In this document: positions 1 to 8,550 of the stretch, piece after piece
Numbering within the stretch: the first letter of the stretch is position 1
How the letters are laid out: every line of letters begins with the position of its first letter
Source: Candidatus Collinsella stercoripullorum
Lineage (GTDB): Bacteria; Actinomycetota; Coriobacteriia; Coriobacteriales; Coriobacteriaceae
Direction: 5' to 3'
DNA: 64,000 nucleotides
Assembly (NCBI GenBank): GCA_019117005.1
Contig: DXAO01000025.1
Span: forward strand, 62,001-126,000
The notes under the pieces: model-generated
Databases searched by the model: none
What the model was told of the DNA's origin: nothing
What the model saw: only the letters and a program-made list of their open reading frames with translations
Made by a program: the position numbers and the translations under genes

Positions 1-20
1 GTCGAGGAAAGGAGGCGCAT

Positions 21-752
21 ATGGCCATCGCGGCTCGCAAGCAGCCCCTCTACGATCAGCTCGTCGATATCCTGACCGAGAAGATCGAGCACGAATACCG
101 CCCCGGTGACCTGATGCCCTCCGAGCGCGAGCTGTCCAAGCACTACGGGATCTCGCGCACCACCGTACGCCTCGCCTTGCAGGAGCTGGAACGCCTCGGC
201 CTGGTCGTGCGCCAGCACGGACGCGGCACCTTCGTCGCGGACCGGTCCGTCCAGGCGACGAACCTCTCCCAGACCTATAGCTTCACCGTCCAGATGCGCG
301 AGATGGGACGCGTGCCGTCCACGACGATCCTCGAGTTCTGCGAGATCGAGGCGGACAAGAACCTGGCGGAGAGCCTGCGCGTCCATATCGGGGACAAGCT
401 CTACAAGCTCAAGCGCCTGCGCAGCGCCGACGACATGCCCATGATGGTCGAGCGGACCTACCTGCCTATGCGCAAGTTCATGTCGCTCAAGCGGCCCATG
501 CTGGAGCACAGCGCGCTGTACGACGTGATCGAGCGGGACTTCCACGAGACGATCCGCGTGGCGGAGGAGGAGTTCTTCGCGAGCATCGCCCGACCCGCCG
601 ACGCGCACCTGCTCGACATCGGCGAGGGCGCGCCGGTCTTGGAGCTCGTGCGCACCACCTACGACATGCGCAACGAGATCATCGAGTACACCCTGTCCGT
701 CGCCCGCGCCGACCAGTTCAAGTACAAGATCTTCCACTATCGGAACGAATGA
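21..752 (+). CDS. GntR family (HutC/UTRA) transcriptional regulator
   Basis: DNA-binding regulator of the GntR family with a UTRA effector domain. Residues about 8-75 form the winged helix-turn-helix, including PSERELSKHYGISRTTVR, and about 95-238 form the UTRA fold, which in this subfamily binds small metabolites such as sugar phosphates. The ATG follows AAAGGAGG (8-15). The length of 243 residues is normal. It sits directly upstream of agaS-nagA on the same strand, so an amino-sugar phosphate effector is likely; that is inference from position. The closest named relatives would be NagR/AgaR-type GntR repressors, but the exact ligand cannot be read from the sequence. Confidence 0.9.
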   Translation: MAIAARKQPLYDQLVDILTEKIEHEYRPGDLMPSERELSKHYGISRTTVRLALQELERLGLVVRQHGRGTFVADRSVQATNLSQTYSFTVQMREMGRVPSTTILEFCEIEADKNLAESLRVHIGDKLYKLKRLRSADDMPMMVERTYLPMRKFMSLKRPMLEHSALYDVIERDFHETIRVAEEEFFASIARPADAHLLDIGEGAPVLELVRTTYDMRNEIIEYTLSVARADQFKYKIFHYRNE

Positions 753-862
753 CCCGTCGCGAGCGCCTGTGCGGGAACGGGACCGGGGCATGGGGCCGCC
801 CGGCCCGCGACCCCGCTCCCGCCCAGGCACTTCAAGGCCGCCCGTCAGGGCGCGCCCCTGTG

Positions 863-894
863 GGTATCAGGTACCGGGAAGGATGGATCCCGGT
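863..894. promoter_or_regulatory. candidate GntR operator upstream of agaS
   Basis: Two overlapping inverted repeats lie 23-54 bases before agaS: GGTA-N5-TACC (863-875) and ACCGGGA-N8-TCCCGGT (873-894). They fit a dimeric repressor site for the neighbouring GntR protein. No -35/-10 pair can be assigned with confidence, and a role as a small RNA hairpin is an alternative. Confidence 0.35.
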
Positions 895-916
895 CTGTAT
901 GCAAAGGAGTTTTTGA

Positions 917-2077
917 ATGTTCGAGAAGGATATCGAGGAGCTCAAGGCCCTCGGCGCCGACATCACGACGGCTGAGATCAAGCAGCAGCCCGAGCTGTGG
1001 CGCGACGCCTACAACATCTACCGCGAGAACAAGGACGCGGTCGAGGCCTTCCTGGCCGACCTCACGGATGCCGGCCGCGTGACCGTCGTCTTCGCGGGCG
1101 CCGGCACCTCCGATTACGTCGGCGACACCGTCGCCCCGTACCTCCGCCGCGTCGCCGATACCGACGCGTTCAACTTCATGCCGGTCGCCACCACCGACAT
1201 CGTCTCGGCCCCGCTGGACTTCCTGCGCCCGGACGACCCGACCCTGCTCGTCTCCTTCGCCCGCTCCGGCAACAGCCCCGAGAGCCTCGCCGCCGTCGAC
1301 GTCGCCCGCAAGGTCGTGAAGAACATCAAGTTCCTGAACATCACCTGCGCGCCCGAGGGCAAGCTCGCCGTCGAGAGCGCCGACGACCCGCGCGCCTACA
1401 CCATCCTGATCCCGCGCGCCAACGACAAGGGCTTCGCGATGACGGGCAGCTACTCCTGCATGTCGCTGATCACGATGCTGCTGTTCGACCGCTCCTCCGA
1501 GGAGGACAAGGCGGCGTGGGTCGAGACCGCTGCCAAGATGGGCGAGGAGGTCGTGGCCCGCGAGGCGGAGATCGCCGATTTCCTCGACTGCGGCTTCAAC
1601 CGCCTGACCTATCTGGGTTCCGGCGCCTTCGGCGGCCTGGCCCAGGAGTCCCAGCTCAAGATCCTCGAGCTCGCGCGCGGCCTCGTGGCGACCTCGTGGG
1701 ACACCAGCATGGGCTACCGCCACGGGCCCAAGTCCTTTGTGGACGACAAGACCCTCGTCTTCGTCTTCGTCAACAACGACGCGTACACCCGTCAGTACGA
1801 CCTCGACATCCTCGAGGAGATCGACGGCGACGGCATCGCCATGAAGACCATCGCCGTGCAGCAGGCCGGCGAGACCGGGTTCGATCACGCCTCTTTCACC
1901 TTCGAGGGGTATGACGCGCTGCCCGAGGGCTACCTCGCCCTGCCGTTCGTCATGGTCGGCCAGACCGTGTCGCTGCTGAACTCCGTGCGCGTGGGCAACA
2001 AGCCCGATACGCCGAGCCCCACCGGCACGGTGAACCGCGTCGTCAAGGGCGTGACCATCCACCCCTACGGCGAGTAG
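917..2077 (+). CDS. agaS: SIS-domain galactosamine-6-phosphate deaminase/isomerase (AgaS type)
   Basis: A 386-residue sugar isomerase (SIS) protein with two SIS domains, the usual length for AgaS. AgaS converts galactosamine-6-phosphate to tagatose-6-phosphate with release of ammonia. The phosphosugar-binding loops are visible: FAGAGTSDYVGD near residue 60, SFARSGNSPES near 115, and a second domain with YLGSGAFGGLAQES and the GYRHGPKSF segment typical of glucosamine/galactosamine-6-P enzymes. The SD is AAAGGAG at 901-907. Context with a GntR regulator, nagA, lacC and a class II aldolase supports GalNAc/GalN catabolism. A related deaminase acting on GlcN-6-P is the main alternative. Confidence 0.85.
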   Translation: MFEKDIEELKALGADITTAEIKQQPELWRDAYNIYRENKDAVEAFLADLTDAGRVTVVFAGAGTSDYVGDTVAPYLRRVADTDAFNFMPVATTDIVSAPLDFLRPDDPTLLVSFARSGNSPESLAAVDVARKVVKNIKFLNITCAPEGKLAVESADDPRAYTILIPRANDKGFAMTGSYSCMSLITMLLFDRSSEEDKAAWVETAAKMGEEVVAREAEIADFLDCGFNRLTYLGSGAFGGLAQESQLKILELARGLVATSWDTSMGYRHGPKSFVDDKTLVFVFVNNDAYTRQYDLDILEEIDGDGIAMKTIAVQQAGETGFDHASFTFEGYDALPEGYLALPFVMVGQTVSLLNSVRVGNKPDTPSPTGTVNRVVKGVTIHPYGE

Positions 2078-2101
2078 GTCGGCTCGACGAGCTGATGTAC
2101 G

Positions 2102-2141
2102 GCGCCCGCCTCGTCGACCTTGCGGCGGGCGGGCGCTTTTT
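2102..2141 (+). terminator. terminator-like hairpin between agaS and nagA
   Basis: GCGCCCGCC (2102-2110) pairs with GGCGGGCGC (2128-2136) and is followed by five T (2137-2141). It stands between two same-strand genes, so it probably sets the agaS:nagA transcript ratio by partial termination, unless nagA has its own promoter. Confidence 0.6.
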
Positions 2142-2162
2142 CATGAGAGAAAGGAGAGCTCG

Positions 2163-3323
2163 ATGAGCACCTACGCGATCAAGGCCGATACCTTCTTCCT
2201 TCCCACCCGCGTGGCGCACGGCGGGTACCTCATGGTCGAGGACGGCGTCTTCGGCGCCTATGTGACCGACGAGCCGGACTGCAAGATCCTCGACCTCGCC
2301 GGCAAGCAGGTCGCCCCCGGTTTCGTGGACACCCATATCCACGGCTTCGACAACTGCGACGTCATGGACTGCAAGGCGGACAGCGTCCGCACCATCTCGC
2401 GCGGCATCCTGCGCAACGGCGTGACCTCGTGGCTCCCCACGACGCTCACCGCCACCACTCAGCAGCTCTCGGACGCCTGCGCGAGCGTGGCCGAGGCCGC
2501 GGCCGAGCCGGGCGAGGAGCCGATGGCGCGCATCCAGGGTATCTTCCTGGAGGGCCCCTTCTTCACCGAGAAGCACAAGGGCGCCCAGAACCCCGCGTAC
2601 CTCTCCGCGCCGGATATCGACACCCTGCGCGCGTGGCAGGAGGCCGCGGGCGGCCTCATCAAGAAGATCGCCATCGCCGCGGAGTACCCCGAGAGCCCTG
2701 CGTTCATCACCGGTGCGCGCGAGATGGGCGTCGTTGTGGCGCTCGGCCACTCCGACGCCGGCGTGCACGACGCGCTCGCCTGCCTCGATGCAGGCGCGAC
2801 GGTCTTCGTCCACACCTACAACGGCATGAGCCCCCTGCACCATCGCGAGCCGGGCATGGTGGGCGCCGCGCTGTACTCCGGCGACAAGTCCTACTCCGAG
2901 CTGATCTGCGACGGGCACCATGTGAACCCCATCGCCGCGGCCATCGTCATGAACGCCAAGGGCCATGACCACACCTGCCTCATCACCGACTGCATGTGCG
3001 CCGGCGGCATGCCCGACGGCGACTACTTCCTGGGCGAGCTGCCGGTCGTCGTCGCCAACGGCACCGCGCGCCTGAAGGACGGCGGCTCGCTGGCGGGCTC
3101 CATCCTCAACATGAAGGACGCCGTCAAGAACGTCGTGGACTGGGGCATCGCCACGCCGGCGCAGGCCGTCTACATGGCCACGCAGGCGCCTGCCGAGGCC
3201 AACGAGATCGCGGACGTCTGCGGCTCGATCCGCGCCGGCCGCGCCGCCGACTTTGTCGTGCTCGAGCCCGACATGTCGCTCGCCGCCACCTATCTGGGCG
3301 GTTCGTGCGTGTACGAGGCGTAG
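2163..3323 (+). CDS. nagA: N-acetylglucosamine/N-acetylgalactosamine-6-phosphate deacetylase
   Basis: Amidohydrolase of 386 residues that removes the acetyl group from GlcNAc-6-P or GalNAc-6-P, giving acetate and the amino sugar phosphate used by AgaS/NagB. The metal and active-site motifs are in order: VDTHIHGFDN near residue 58, LEGPFF near 131, LGHSDAGV near 196, VHTYNGMSPLHHREPG near 217, and LITDCMCAGGMPDG near 274 with the catalytic Asp. The start has a strong AAAGGAGAG. It is the last gene of the GntR-agaS-nagA cluster. With AgaS next to it, AgaA-type specificity for GalNAc-6-P is plausible; the motifs do not separate the two substrates. Confidence 0.92.
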   Translation: MSTYAIKADTFFLPTRVAHGGYLMVEDGVFGAYVTDEPDCKILDLAGKQVAPGFVDTHIHGFDNCDVMDCKADSVRTISRGILRNGVTSWLPTTLTATTQQLSDACASVAEAAAEPGEEPMARIQGIFLEGPFFTEKHKGAQNPAYLSAPDIDTLRAWQEAAGGLIKKIAIAAEYPESPAFITGAREMGVVVALGHSDAGVHDALACLDAGATVFVHTYNGMSPLHHREPGMVGAALYSGDKSYSELICDGHHVNPIAAAIVMNAKGHDHTCLITDCMCAGGMPDGDYFLGELPVVVANGTARLKDGGSLAGSILNMKDAVKNVVDWGIATPAQAVYMATQAPAEANEIADVCGSIRAGRAADFVVLEPDMSLAATYLGGSCVYEA

Positions 3324-3393
3324 CGCTCGCTTCGCCGCCTGTGGTCGGGGGGCGGCCCAGGGGCCGGCCCGAACGGCGATAGGTGCATATGAC

Positions 3394-3421
3394 AGGAGGC
3401 CGGGGACATTCCCGGCCTCCT
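3394..3421. terminator. terminator between convergent nagA and galM
   Basis: AGGAGGCCGGG (3394-3404) pairs perfectly with CCCGGCCTCCT (3411-3421) around a six-base loop, followed by a T-rich stretch on the plus strand. It is placed to end nagA and may also stop galM transcripts from the other side. Confidence 0.7.
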
Positions 3422-3494
3422 GCTGTTTCCTTCTGGTGTTTCGACCCGCCCCGATAGGGGGTCGGTGCTCGAGCGCGTTCGCCCGTCCGTGCTC

Positions 3495-4550
3495 CTAGAT
3501 CGTGCCGAAGCGGTACTCGATCACGCTCTCGAACGGATGGTCCGGGCCGCAGAAGCACTGCGGGAAGCTCGGGATGTTCGGCGTGTTGGGGATGTACTCG
3601 GGCTCGAAGGCGAAGCCGCTGTTGGCGGTGTAGGTCGCATCGTCCTTGGCGTGGACGTCGTCGCAGAAGTTGCCGGTGTAGAGGTGCGCGCCGGGGGCGG
3701 TGATGCGGATGTCCATGGTGCGCCCGCTCGCGGGGTCCTCCGCGTGCAGCGCGGGGCGAAGGTGCCCGCAGGGCCAGAAGCCGTCGACGACCATGCAGTG
3801 GTCGAAGCCGTTCGCGATGCGGATCTGGGCGTAGTCGGACTCGATGTCGCGTCCCAGGGGCTTGGGGGTGCGGAAATCGAGCGGGGTGCCCGCGACATCG
3901 CGCAGCTCGCCGGTGGAGACGGAGTGGTCGTCGAGCACCGCGAAGCGCGACGCCGCGACGGACACGACCTGGTCGCGTACGCTGCCCGCACCGTGCCCCG
4001 CCAGGTTGAAGTAGGTGTGGTTGGTCATGTTGGCGAAGGTGCGGCGATCGGAGTCGCAGGTGTAGCGCAGGGTGAAGACGCCCTGGGGGCTGACGGAGAA
4101 CTCGGCGGAGAAGGTGCGCTCGCCGGGCAGGCCGAGCTCGCCGTGGGCGAGCGCGCAGGTCATGCGGACGGCGTTGGCCTCCTCGTCGACCTCGGCGGTC
4201 CACATGCGCTTATGCAGGCCGTGGTCGAGGTCGGTGTGCAGGTTGTTCTCGCCCTCGTTGGCCGCGAGGCGCCACTCGGTGCCGTCGATGGTGAGGCGCG
4301 CCCCTCCGATGCGGTTGGCGGACGGGCCGATGGTGGCGCCGTAGCACGAGGGGTTGGCGCCGGCGTAGCCGTCGACCGTCGGGTACCCGAGGACGATGTC
4401 GGCGCTCGCCCCGTGCGCATCGGGGACGTCGATCCCCACGATGGTGGCGCCGAAATCCATGATGCGGACGGCGATGCCGCCGCCGGAGATCTGGAAACGG
4501 GTGACGGCGGAGCCGTCGGGGGCGGTGCCGAAGGGAGCGGTGCTGATCAT
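3495..4550 (-). CDS. galM: aldose 1-epimerase (galactose mutarotase)
   Basis: A 351-residue aldose epimerase that interconverts alpha and beta anomers of galactose or glucose. The N-terminal FGATIVGIDVPD, the NRIGGARLTIDG segment, NNLHTDLDHGLHKR, the catalytic-His segment MTNHTYFNLAGH, and the C-terminal GFAFEPEYIPNTPN with its catalytic Glu all match the family. The ATG at 4550 is used because it follows AAAGGA and begins MISTAPFG; the open frame upstream has no family match. It is divergent from lacC, sharing a control region that carries a candidate DeoR operator, and so fits the galactose/tagatose set. Confidence 0.93.
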   Translation of the reverse strand: MISTAPFGTAPDGSAVTRFQISGGGIAVRIMDFGATIVGIDVPDAHGASADIVLGYPTVDGYAGANPSCYGATIGPSANRIGGARLTIDGTEWRLAANEGENNLHTDLDHGLHKRMWTAEVDEEANAVRMTCALAHGELGLPGERTFSAEFSVSPQGVFTLRYTCDSDRRTFANMTNHTYFNLAGHGAGSVRDQVVSVAASRFAVLDDHSVSTGELRDVAGTPLDFRTPKPLGRDIESDYAQIRIANGFDHCMVVDGFWPCGHLRPALHAEDPASGRTMDIRITAPGAHLYTGNFCDDVHAKDDATYTANSGFAFEPEYIPNTPNIPSFPQCFCGPDHPFESVIEYRFGTI

Positions 4551-4968
4551 GGTTGTTCCTTTACCGTGAGCTGGGAAAATCCTTCGGACATTATACCGCG
4601 TGCGAGGCGATGCGGCGGCCTCGGGGCGGGGGTTCGCGCATCGGGGCCGCAGGGCTCGCGGCCGGCGCCTGGCGCGGTCGCTGCAGGCGCCGGCTCGGGG
4701 GGGGCGGGGCCCGCGGCCCGCGGCTGGCGGTCGCCCGCGGCCGGCGACCGGTCTGCCGGGGCACCCGCGTCGGTGTCGAGCTGGGCGGTGCGCCCGCCTC
4801 GGCGGCCGGCCGGGGCGCTTTCGTTTGCTTGCGGGCGCGGCCGGACCGCCTGCGGCCGAGCCGGCGCGTGCGAACCCGTCAACGGTACAATTGCAGCAGC
4901 GCCGGACGACGCGCGCGGGGATCCCCGGCCCGTCCGCGGCCGTCACCTGCCCAAAGAAAGGGATGCAC
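4551..4968. other. galM-lacC divergent control region
   Basis: Very GC-rich 418-base intergenic region. It contains a run of eight G (4697-4704), the candidate DeoR operator at 4818-4832, a TACAAT -10-like hexamer at 4886-4891 suited to lacC, and the lacC SD AAAGGG. No coding potential beyond shadow frames was recognised. Confidence 0.6.
4818..4832 (+). promoter_or_regulatory. candidate DeoR/AgaR-type operator (site 1)
   Basis: CTTTCGTTTGCTTGC. The reverse complement of the sequence upstream of the DeoR-family gene (6922-6936) matches it at 14 of 15 positions, and its core GTTTGCTT recurs upstream of the aldolase gene. It resembles the TTTCRTTTY half-sites described for AgaR. It lies 54 bases upstream of the TACAAT hexamer of lacC. 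Confidence 0.5.
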
Positions 4969-5904
4969 ATGATTCTCACCGTCACCATGAACCCCTCGAT
5001 CGATACCCGCTACACGGTCGACCATCTCGTGATCGACGACGTCAACCGCGTGACGGCGGCGAAGACCGCCGGTGGCAAGGGGCTGAACGTGAGCCGCGTC
5101 CTCGTCCAGCTGGGCGATGACGTCGTGGCGACCGGCCTGCTCGGCGGGCATTCGGGTGCCTACCTGGGCGACCTGATGGACGCCGACGGCATCCCGCACC
5201 GCTTCACGCCCATCGCGGGGGAGAGCCGCACCTGCATCGCGCTGCTGCACGACGGCAATCAGACCGAGCTGCTGGAGAGCGGCCCCACGGTGAGCGCCGA
5301 GGAGCTCGGGGCCTTCATGGACAACTACCGCGATCTGGTGGCGGGCGCCTCGTGCGTGACCCTGTCGGGGTCCCTGCCCAAGGGCGTGCCGGCGGGATGC
5401 TACGCCGACCTGGTCCGCATCGCGCGCGAGGCCGGCGTGCCGGTCCTGCTCGACACCTCGGGCGCCGCGCTCGACGCCGCGCTCGCCTCCGATGTCAAGC
5501 CGACCCTCGTGAAGCCCAACCTGACCGAGGTCAACGGGCTTCTGGGCACCTCGTTTTGCCCCGATGACCTCGATGAGCTCCGCGCGACCCTCGCTGCGGA
5601 CGAGCGCTTCGCGGGCATCGACTGGGTCGTGGTGAGCATGGGCGCCGCCGGTTCGGTCGCCTTCCACGACGGCCGCACGCTGCGCGCCCGTGCGCCGCGC
5701 ATCGACGCGGTGAACGCCACCGGCTCGGGCGACTCCACGATCGCGGGCTTCGCCCACGCCATCGCCGCCGGTTCGGATGCGGAGGAGGTCCTGCGCTGCG
5801 GCAACACCTGCGGCACGCTGAACGCCATGGACCCGCAGACCGGGCACCTGGTCATGGAGAGCTGGGACGAGATCCACGGCGCCGTGGAGATCTCCGAGCT
5901 GTAG
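4969..5904 (+). CDS. lacC: tagatose-6-phosphate kinase, PfkB family
   Basis: Sugar kinase of 311 residues in the PfkB (ribokinase) family that phosphorylates tagatose-6-P to tagatose-1,6-bisphosphate. The N-terminus MILTVTMNPSID, the KTAGGKGLNVSRVL substrate segment, LSGSLPKGVP, and the C-terminal ATGSGDSTIAGFAHA with the catalytic Asp are all present; GSGDST in place of GAGD is typical of LacC. Two in-frame ATGs exist (4963, 4969); 4969 has better spacing from AAAGGG. The gene completes the chain AgaS, LacC, aldolase. 1-phosphofructokinase (FruK) is a close homologue and remains an alternative. Confidence 0.85.
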   Translation: MILTVTMNPSIDTRYTVDHLVIDDVNRVTAAKTAGGKGLNVSRVLVQLGDDVVATGLLGGHSGAYLGDLMDADGIPHRFTPIAGESRTCIALLHDGNQTELLESGPTVSAEELGAFMDNYRDLVAGASCVTLSGSLPKGVPAGCYADLVRIAREAGVPVLLDTSGAALDAALASDVKPTLVKPNLTEVNGLLGTSFCPDDLDELRATLAADERFAGIDWVVVSMGAAGSVAFHDGRTLRARAPRIDAVNATGSGDSTIAGFAHAIAAGSDAEEVLRCGNTCGTLNAMDPQTGHLVMESWDEIHGAVEISEL

Positions 5905-5931
5905 GGGCGCCGGGGCGCAAACGGTCATGAG

Positions 5932-5974
5932 GCGGGGCGCCTCCGACGGGACGTCCCGGTCGGAGGCGCCCCGC
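5932..5974. terminator. bidirectional terminator between lacC and deoR-type gene
   Basis: A perfect 16-bp stem (5932-5947 with 5959-5974, arms GCGGGGCGCCTCCGAC and its complement) with an 11-base loop sits between convergent genes. There is no long T-run, so a strong GC hairpin rather than a classic U-tract terminator. Confidence 0.65.
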
Positions 5975-6021
5975 GCGTTCGGTCGCGCCGCCCGCGCGGG
6001 CGCATGCGGGCGGCGCGGCTG

Positions 6022-6822
6022 CTATGCGACGATGAGGGCCGGGTGCGGCGAGGCCTCGGGCAGCGAGGCGATCTCGTTCGAGAGGACGCCGTCGGGGTCC
6101 GCGTCCACCACGACGGTGTCCACGTCGGCGATCGAGGCGAACCGGAACAGCCCCTGGCCGTCGAGCTTGCTTGCGTCCGCCAGCACGATGCGTTCCCGCG
6201 AGGCGTTCATCATGCCGCTTTTGACCTCGGCCATCTGGGCGTAGTTCGTCATGAGGCCGCAGCCGCTCACGATGGCGGTCGGGCAGATGATCGCTTTGTC
6301 GGCGTGGATGATCTCCAGCGAGCGCATGGTGAGGGGCCCGTACGTGTACCGATGGCCCTTGCGCAGCGCGCCGCCGAGCAGGATCGCGTCGACCGCGGGC
6401 AGGCTCTCGTCGATGAAGTCGGCGATGGTCACGTCGGCGGTGATGACGGTGATCCCGGAGCGCTGGCTGAGCATGCGGACGAACTCGAGCGCCGTCGTGC
6501 CCGAATCGACGAGCAGGGCGTCCCCGTCCTCGACCAGCTCGATGGCGGCGCGCGCGATCGCCTGCTTGGCCGCGACGTTGACGTTCACGCGCTTGTCCTG
6601 GATGGAGACGGTCAGGGTCTTGTGCAACGAGACCGCGCCGCCGTGCGTGCGGCGCAGCTTGCCGTCCGCCTCGAGGGCGTCGAGGTCGGCGCGGATGGTG
6701 ACCGCCGACACCTTGAACGTCCGTGCGAGCTCCGCAACCTGCACGGAGGCCGTGCGGTCGAGCATCGACATGATGGCGGTGCGGCGTTCTTCGGCGAACG
6801 AATGCGGGATGGTCTCGGCCAT
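6022..6822 (-). CDS. DeoR family transcriptional regulator of sugar metabolism
   Basis: A 266-residue DeoR/GlpR-type repressor. Residues about 8-60 are the helix-turn-helix (RRTAIMSMLDRTASVQVAEL...VSAVTIRADLDAL, LRRTHGGAV), and the rest is the sugar-phosphate-binding domain with VDSGTTALEFVRML and the DKAIICPTAIVSGCGLMT segment. The start at 6822 follows GAAAGGGG and begins MAETIPHSF; the longer open frame is upstream noise. Relatives include LacR, FruR and AgaR, which sense phosphorylated tagatose or fructose. The shared operator-like sequence before itself, lacC and the aldolase gene suggests it governs the tagatose route and its own expression. Confidence 0.88.
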   Translation of the reverse strand: MAETIPHSFAEERRTAIMSMLDRTASVQVAELARTFKVSAVTIRADLDALEADGKLRRTHGGAVSLHKTLTVSIQDKRVNVNVAAKQAIARAAIELVEDGDALLVDSGTTALEFVRMLSQRSGITVITADVTIADFIDESLPAVDAILLGGALRKGHRYTYGPLTMRSLEIIHADKAIICPTAIVSGCGLMTNYAQMAEVKSGMMNASRERIVLADASKLDGQGLFRFASIADVDTVVVDADPDGVLSNEIASLPEASPHPALIVA

Positions 6823-6921
6823 GGCGGGCCCCTTTCGGTTTCGCATGGGGACGCAGGGTGCTCGAGGCGGTGGTCGTCCCGCCCTTTGTGCAGATTCTAT
6901 TGTGCGCCAAACTTCCTTACG

Positions 6922-6936
6922 GCAAGCAAACGACAG
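6922..6936 (-). promoter_or_regulatory. candidate DeoR/AgaR-type operator (site 2, autoregulatory)
   Basis: GCAAGCAAACGACAG on the plus strand; its reverse complement matches site 1 at 14 of 15 positions. It lies about 100 bases upstream of the DeoR-family start. A small palindrome CTTTTGCAAAAG (6949-6960) follows it. Confidence 0.45.
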
Positions 6937-7121
6937 TCGAATCCTTTGCTTTTGCAAAAGGAATCGAAGGCGGTGCGCCGCATGCGGACATGACCTGCCC
7001 GACGGGGCGCCCTCGGTTCGGAATCCGCCCGCGCTCTGGGCGGCTTTTCCGACCACCGTTGCCTCTCTCGTCCGCATCATCCTTCCGATAAGCTGCCGAG
7101 GGGCGCGCGAGCGCCGCTTAT

Positions 7122-7213
7122 GCTGTAACACCATCAGTATCACCCGGCCTGAATGCACGAAATGGGCGGCGATTCCGTGCATTCAGGCCGGGTGATACCA
7201 AAAAAGTTACAGC
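7122..7213. repeat. 92-bp palindromic element, copy 1
   Basis: Layout: GCTGTAAC (7122-7129), eight bases, a 21-base arm (7138-7158), an 18-base loop (7159-7176), the exact complementary arm (7177-7197), eight bases, GTTACAGC (7206-7213). Copy 2 at 8889-8980 has the same length, arms and loop in the same orientation. The form is that of a small non-coding mobile element (MITE or REP-like), or a strong double hairpin. The rest of 6823-7461 holds the DeoR promoter region and no recognised gene. Confidence 0.85.
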
Positions 7214-7461
7214 ACGAACCGCTGGAGCGGCTGAGATAGAGGCGGGGTACCTGTGCCGGTTGTTGGCGCGGGATGCGGCGCAGGGTCGGCCTGAGCCGGT
7301 AATGAGCGCAGGCAACCATAAGACATCTCGGCCGGATGGATCAGGGGGATGGCGGCAACCACGGCGGGGCCGCATGCCGCTTCCATCAGCATGCAACGGG
7401 GCGTCTCAAACCGGGTATGTACTGTGTCACCTGCAGGTGCGACTCGGGGGAGGGGTGCGAC

Positions 7462-8550
7462 ATGAGCAGCGCGGTGGAAAACAAGGTAGCCGTTCTACTT
7501 GACGAGGCCGAACGCCGGCGGGCCTGCGCGGAGCCTGCGTCGCGTTCTATGCGCGCCGCCCTTGAGCGACGCAGGAAACGGGGGACTGTGGTCCGGCCGC
7601 ACCGCGGCGTGTATGCACGAGCCGAGTACTGGCATGCGCTCACCCCGGATGCCCGCGACCTGCATGTGATGCGAGCGCTGCAGAGGCGGAGGCCCGAGCT
7701 CGTGTTCTGCCATGAATCCGCGGCGCTCGTTTGGGGCCTTCCCGTTTCGTATGGCAGGCTCGGCACGATTCACACCGTTTCGCACGATGACGGACATCCC
7801 TCGCGCAATCAGGGCATCATGCGGCATCGGTTGCCGGGCGATGGGGAGGTCACGGTGCGGGAGGGGTTGCGTGTAACCGGACTCGTGCGTACGGCGTTCG
7901 ACTGCATGCGAGCGATGTCGTTCGCTGACGCGCTCGCGGTCGGCGATGAATTGTTGCGGAAAAGTACGTTGAGCAGACGTGAGATCCGCTCGCGATTCAT
8001 CGAGATGGGAAAACACGCGCGCGGTTGCCGCAGGGCCCGCGGGGTTCTGTCGTACGCGGATGCGCGCAGCGAGAGCTGGGCTGAGAGTGCGGCGCGGGCG
8101 CTGGCGGTCACACAGGGGTTCGCCATGCCCGAATTGCAGGTCGAGCTCGCTCAGCCATCGTGTCCCGGCAGCGTCTACCGTGTCGATCACGTGTGGGTCC
8201 GCACGGACGGAACGAAGGTGCTCGGCGAGGTCGACGGTGCACAGAAGTATTACGACGAGCGAATGCTCAAGGGCAAGACATCCGGTCAGGCGATTCTGAT
8301 GGAGCGGCAGCGTGAGGCAGAACTCACCATGTACGGGATGCCGGTGATGCGGCTCTCGCATGCCGACGTCACCGATGCCGAACGGTTCACAGAGAAGCTC
8401 ACGACATATGGGATCTCGCGGAGGCCTGAAATCGTACCTGTCGTGCGGGCTCTGGCGAAGTCGAATCCCGATGCCGCGATAAGCTTCACCGTGGTCACGG
8501 TGTCCGATGTTCTCGAGGTGCTCGCAGGGTCGGATCTCGGTCACGAGTAG
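7462..8550 (+). CDS. AbiEi antitoxin-like N-terminus with nuclease-fold-like C-terminus
   Basis: A 362-residue protein whose N-terminal half (residues about 25-180) resembles AbiEi-type antitoxin proteins: GTVVRPHRGVYARAEYW, a CHESAALVWGLPV segment and VRTAFDCMR. The C-terminal half has VDHVWVRTDGTKVLGEVDGAQKY, spaced like the D...ExD core of DUF559/PD-(D/E)XK proteins. The ATG follows GGGGGAGGGG. No AbiEii toxin is adjacent, so it is an orphan. It is bracketed by two 92-bp palindromic elements and its codon use is less GC-extreme than its neighbours, both hints of recent acquisition. Such orphans are common in actinobacteria and their role is unknown. Confidence 0.65.
   Translation: MSSAVENKVAVLLDEAERRRACAEPASRSMRAALERRRKRGTVVRPHRGVYARAEYWHALTPDARDLHVMRALQRRRPELVFCHESAALVWGLPVSYGRLGTIHTVSHDDGHPSRNQGIMRHRLPGDGEVTVREGLRVTGLVRTAFDCMRAMSFADALAVGDELLRKSTLSRREIRSRFIEMGKHARGCRRARGVLSYADARSESWAESAARALAVTQGFAMPELQVELAQPSCPGSVYRVDHVWVRTDGTKVLGEVDGAQKYYDERMLKGKTSGQAILMERQREAELTMYGMPVMRLSHADVTDAERFTEKLTTYGISRRPEIVPVVRALAKSNPDAAISFTVVTVSDVLEVLAGSDLGHE

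Noticed and set aside
845-2062. Long antisense frames opposite most genes (for example opposite agaS, feoB, glnA, the PTS gene and ligA)
   Set aside because: They are expected in DNA of this GC content. Their translations are Arg/Ala/Gly/His-rich with no domain, and the sense frames carry clear family motifs.
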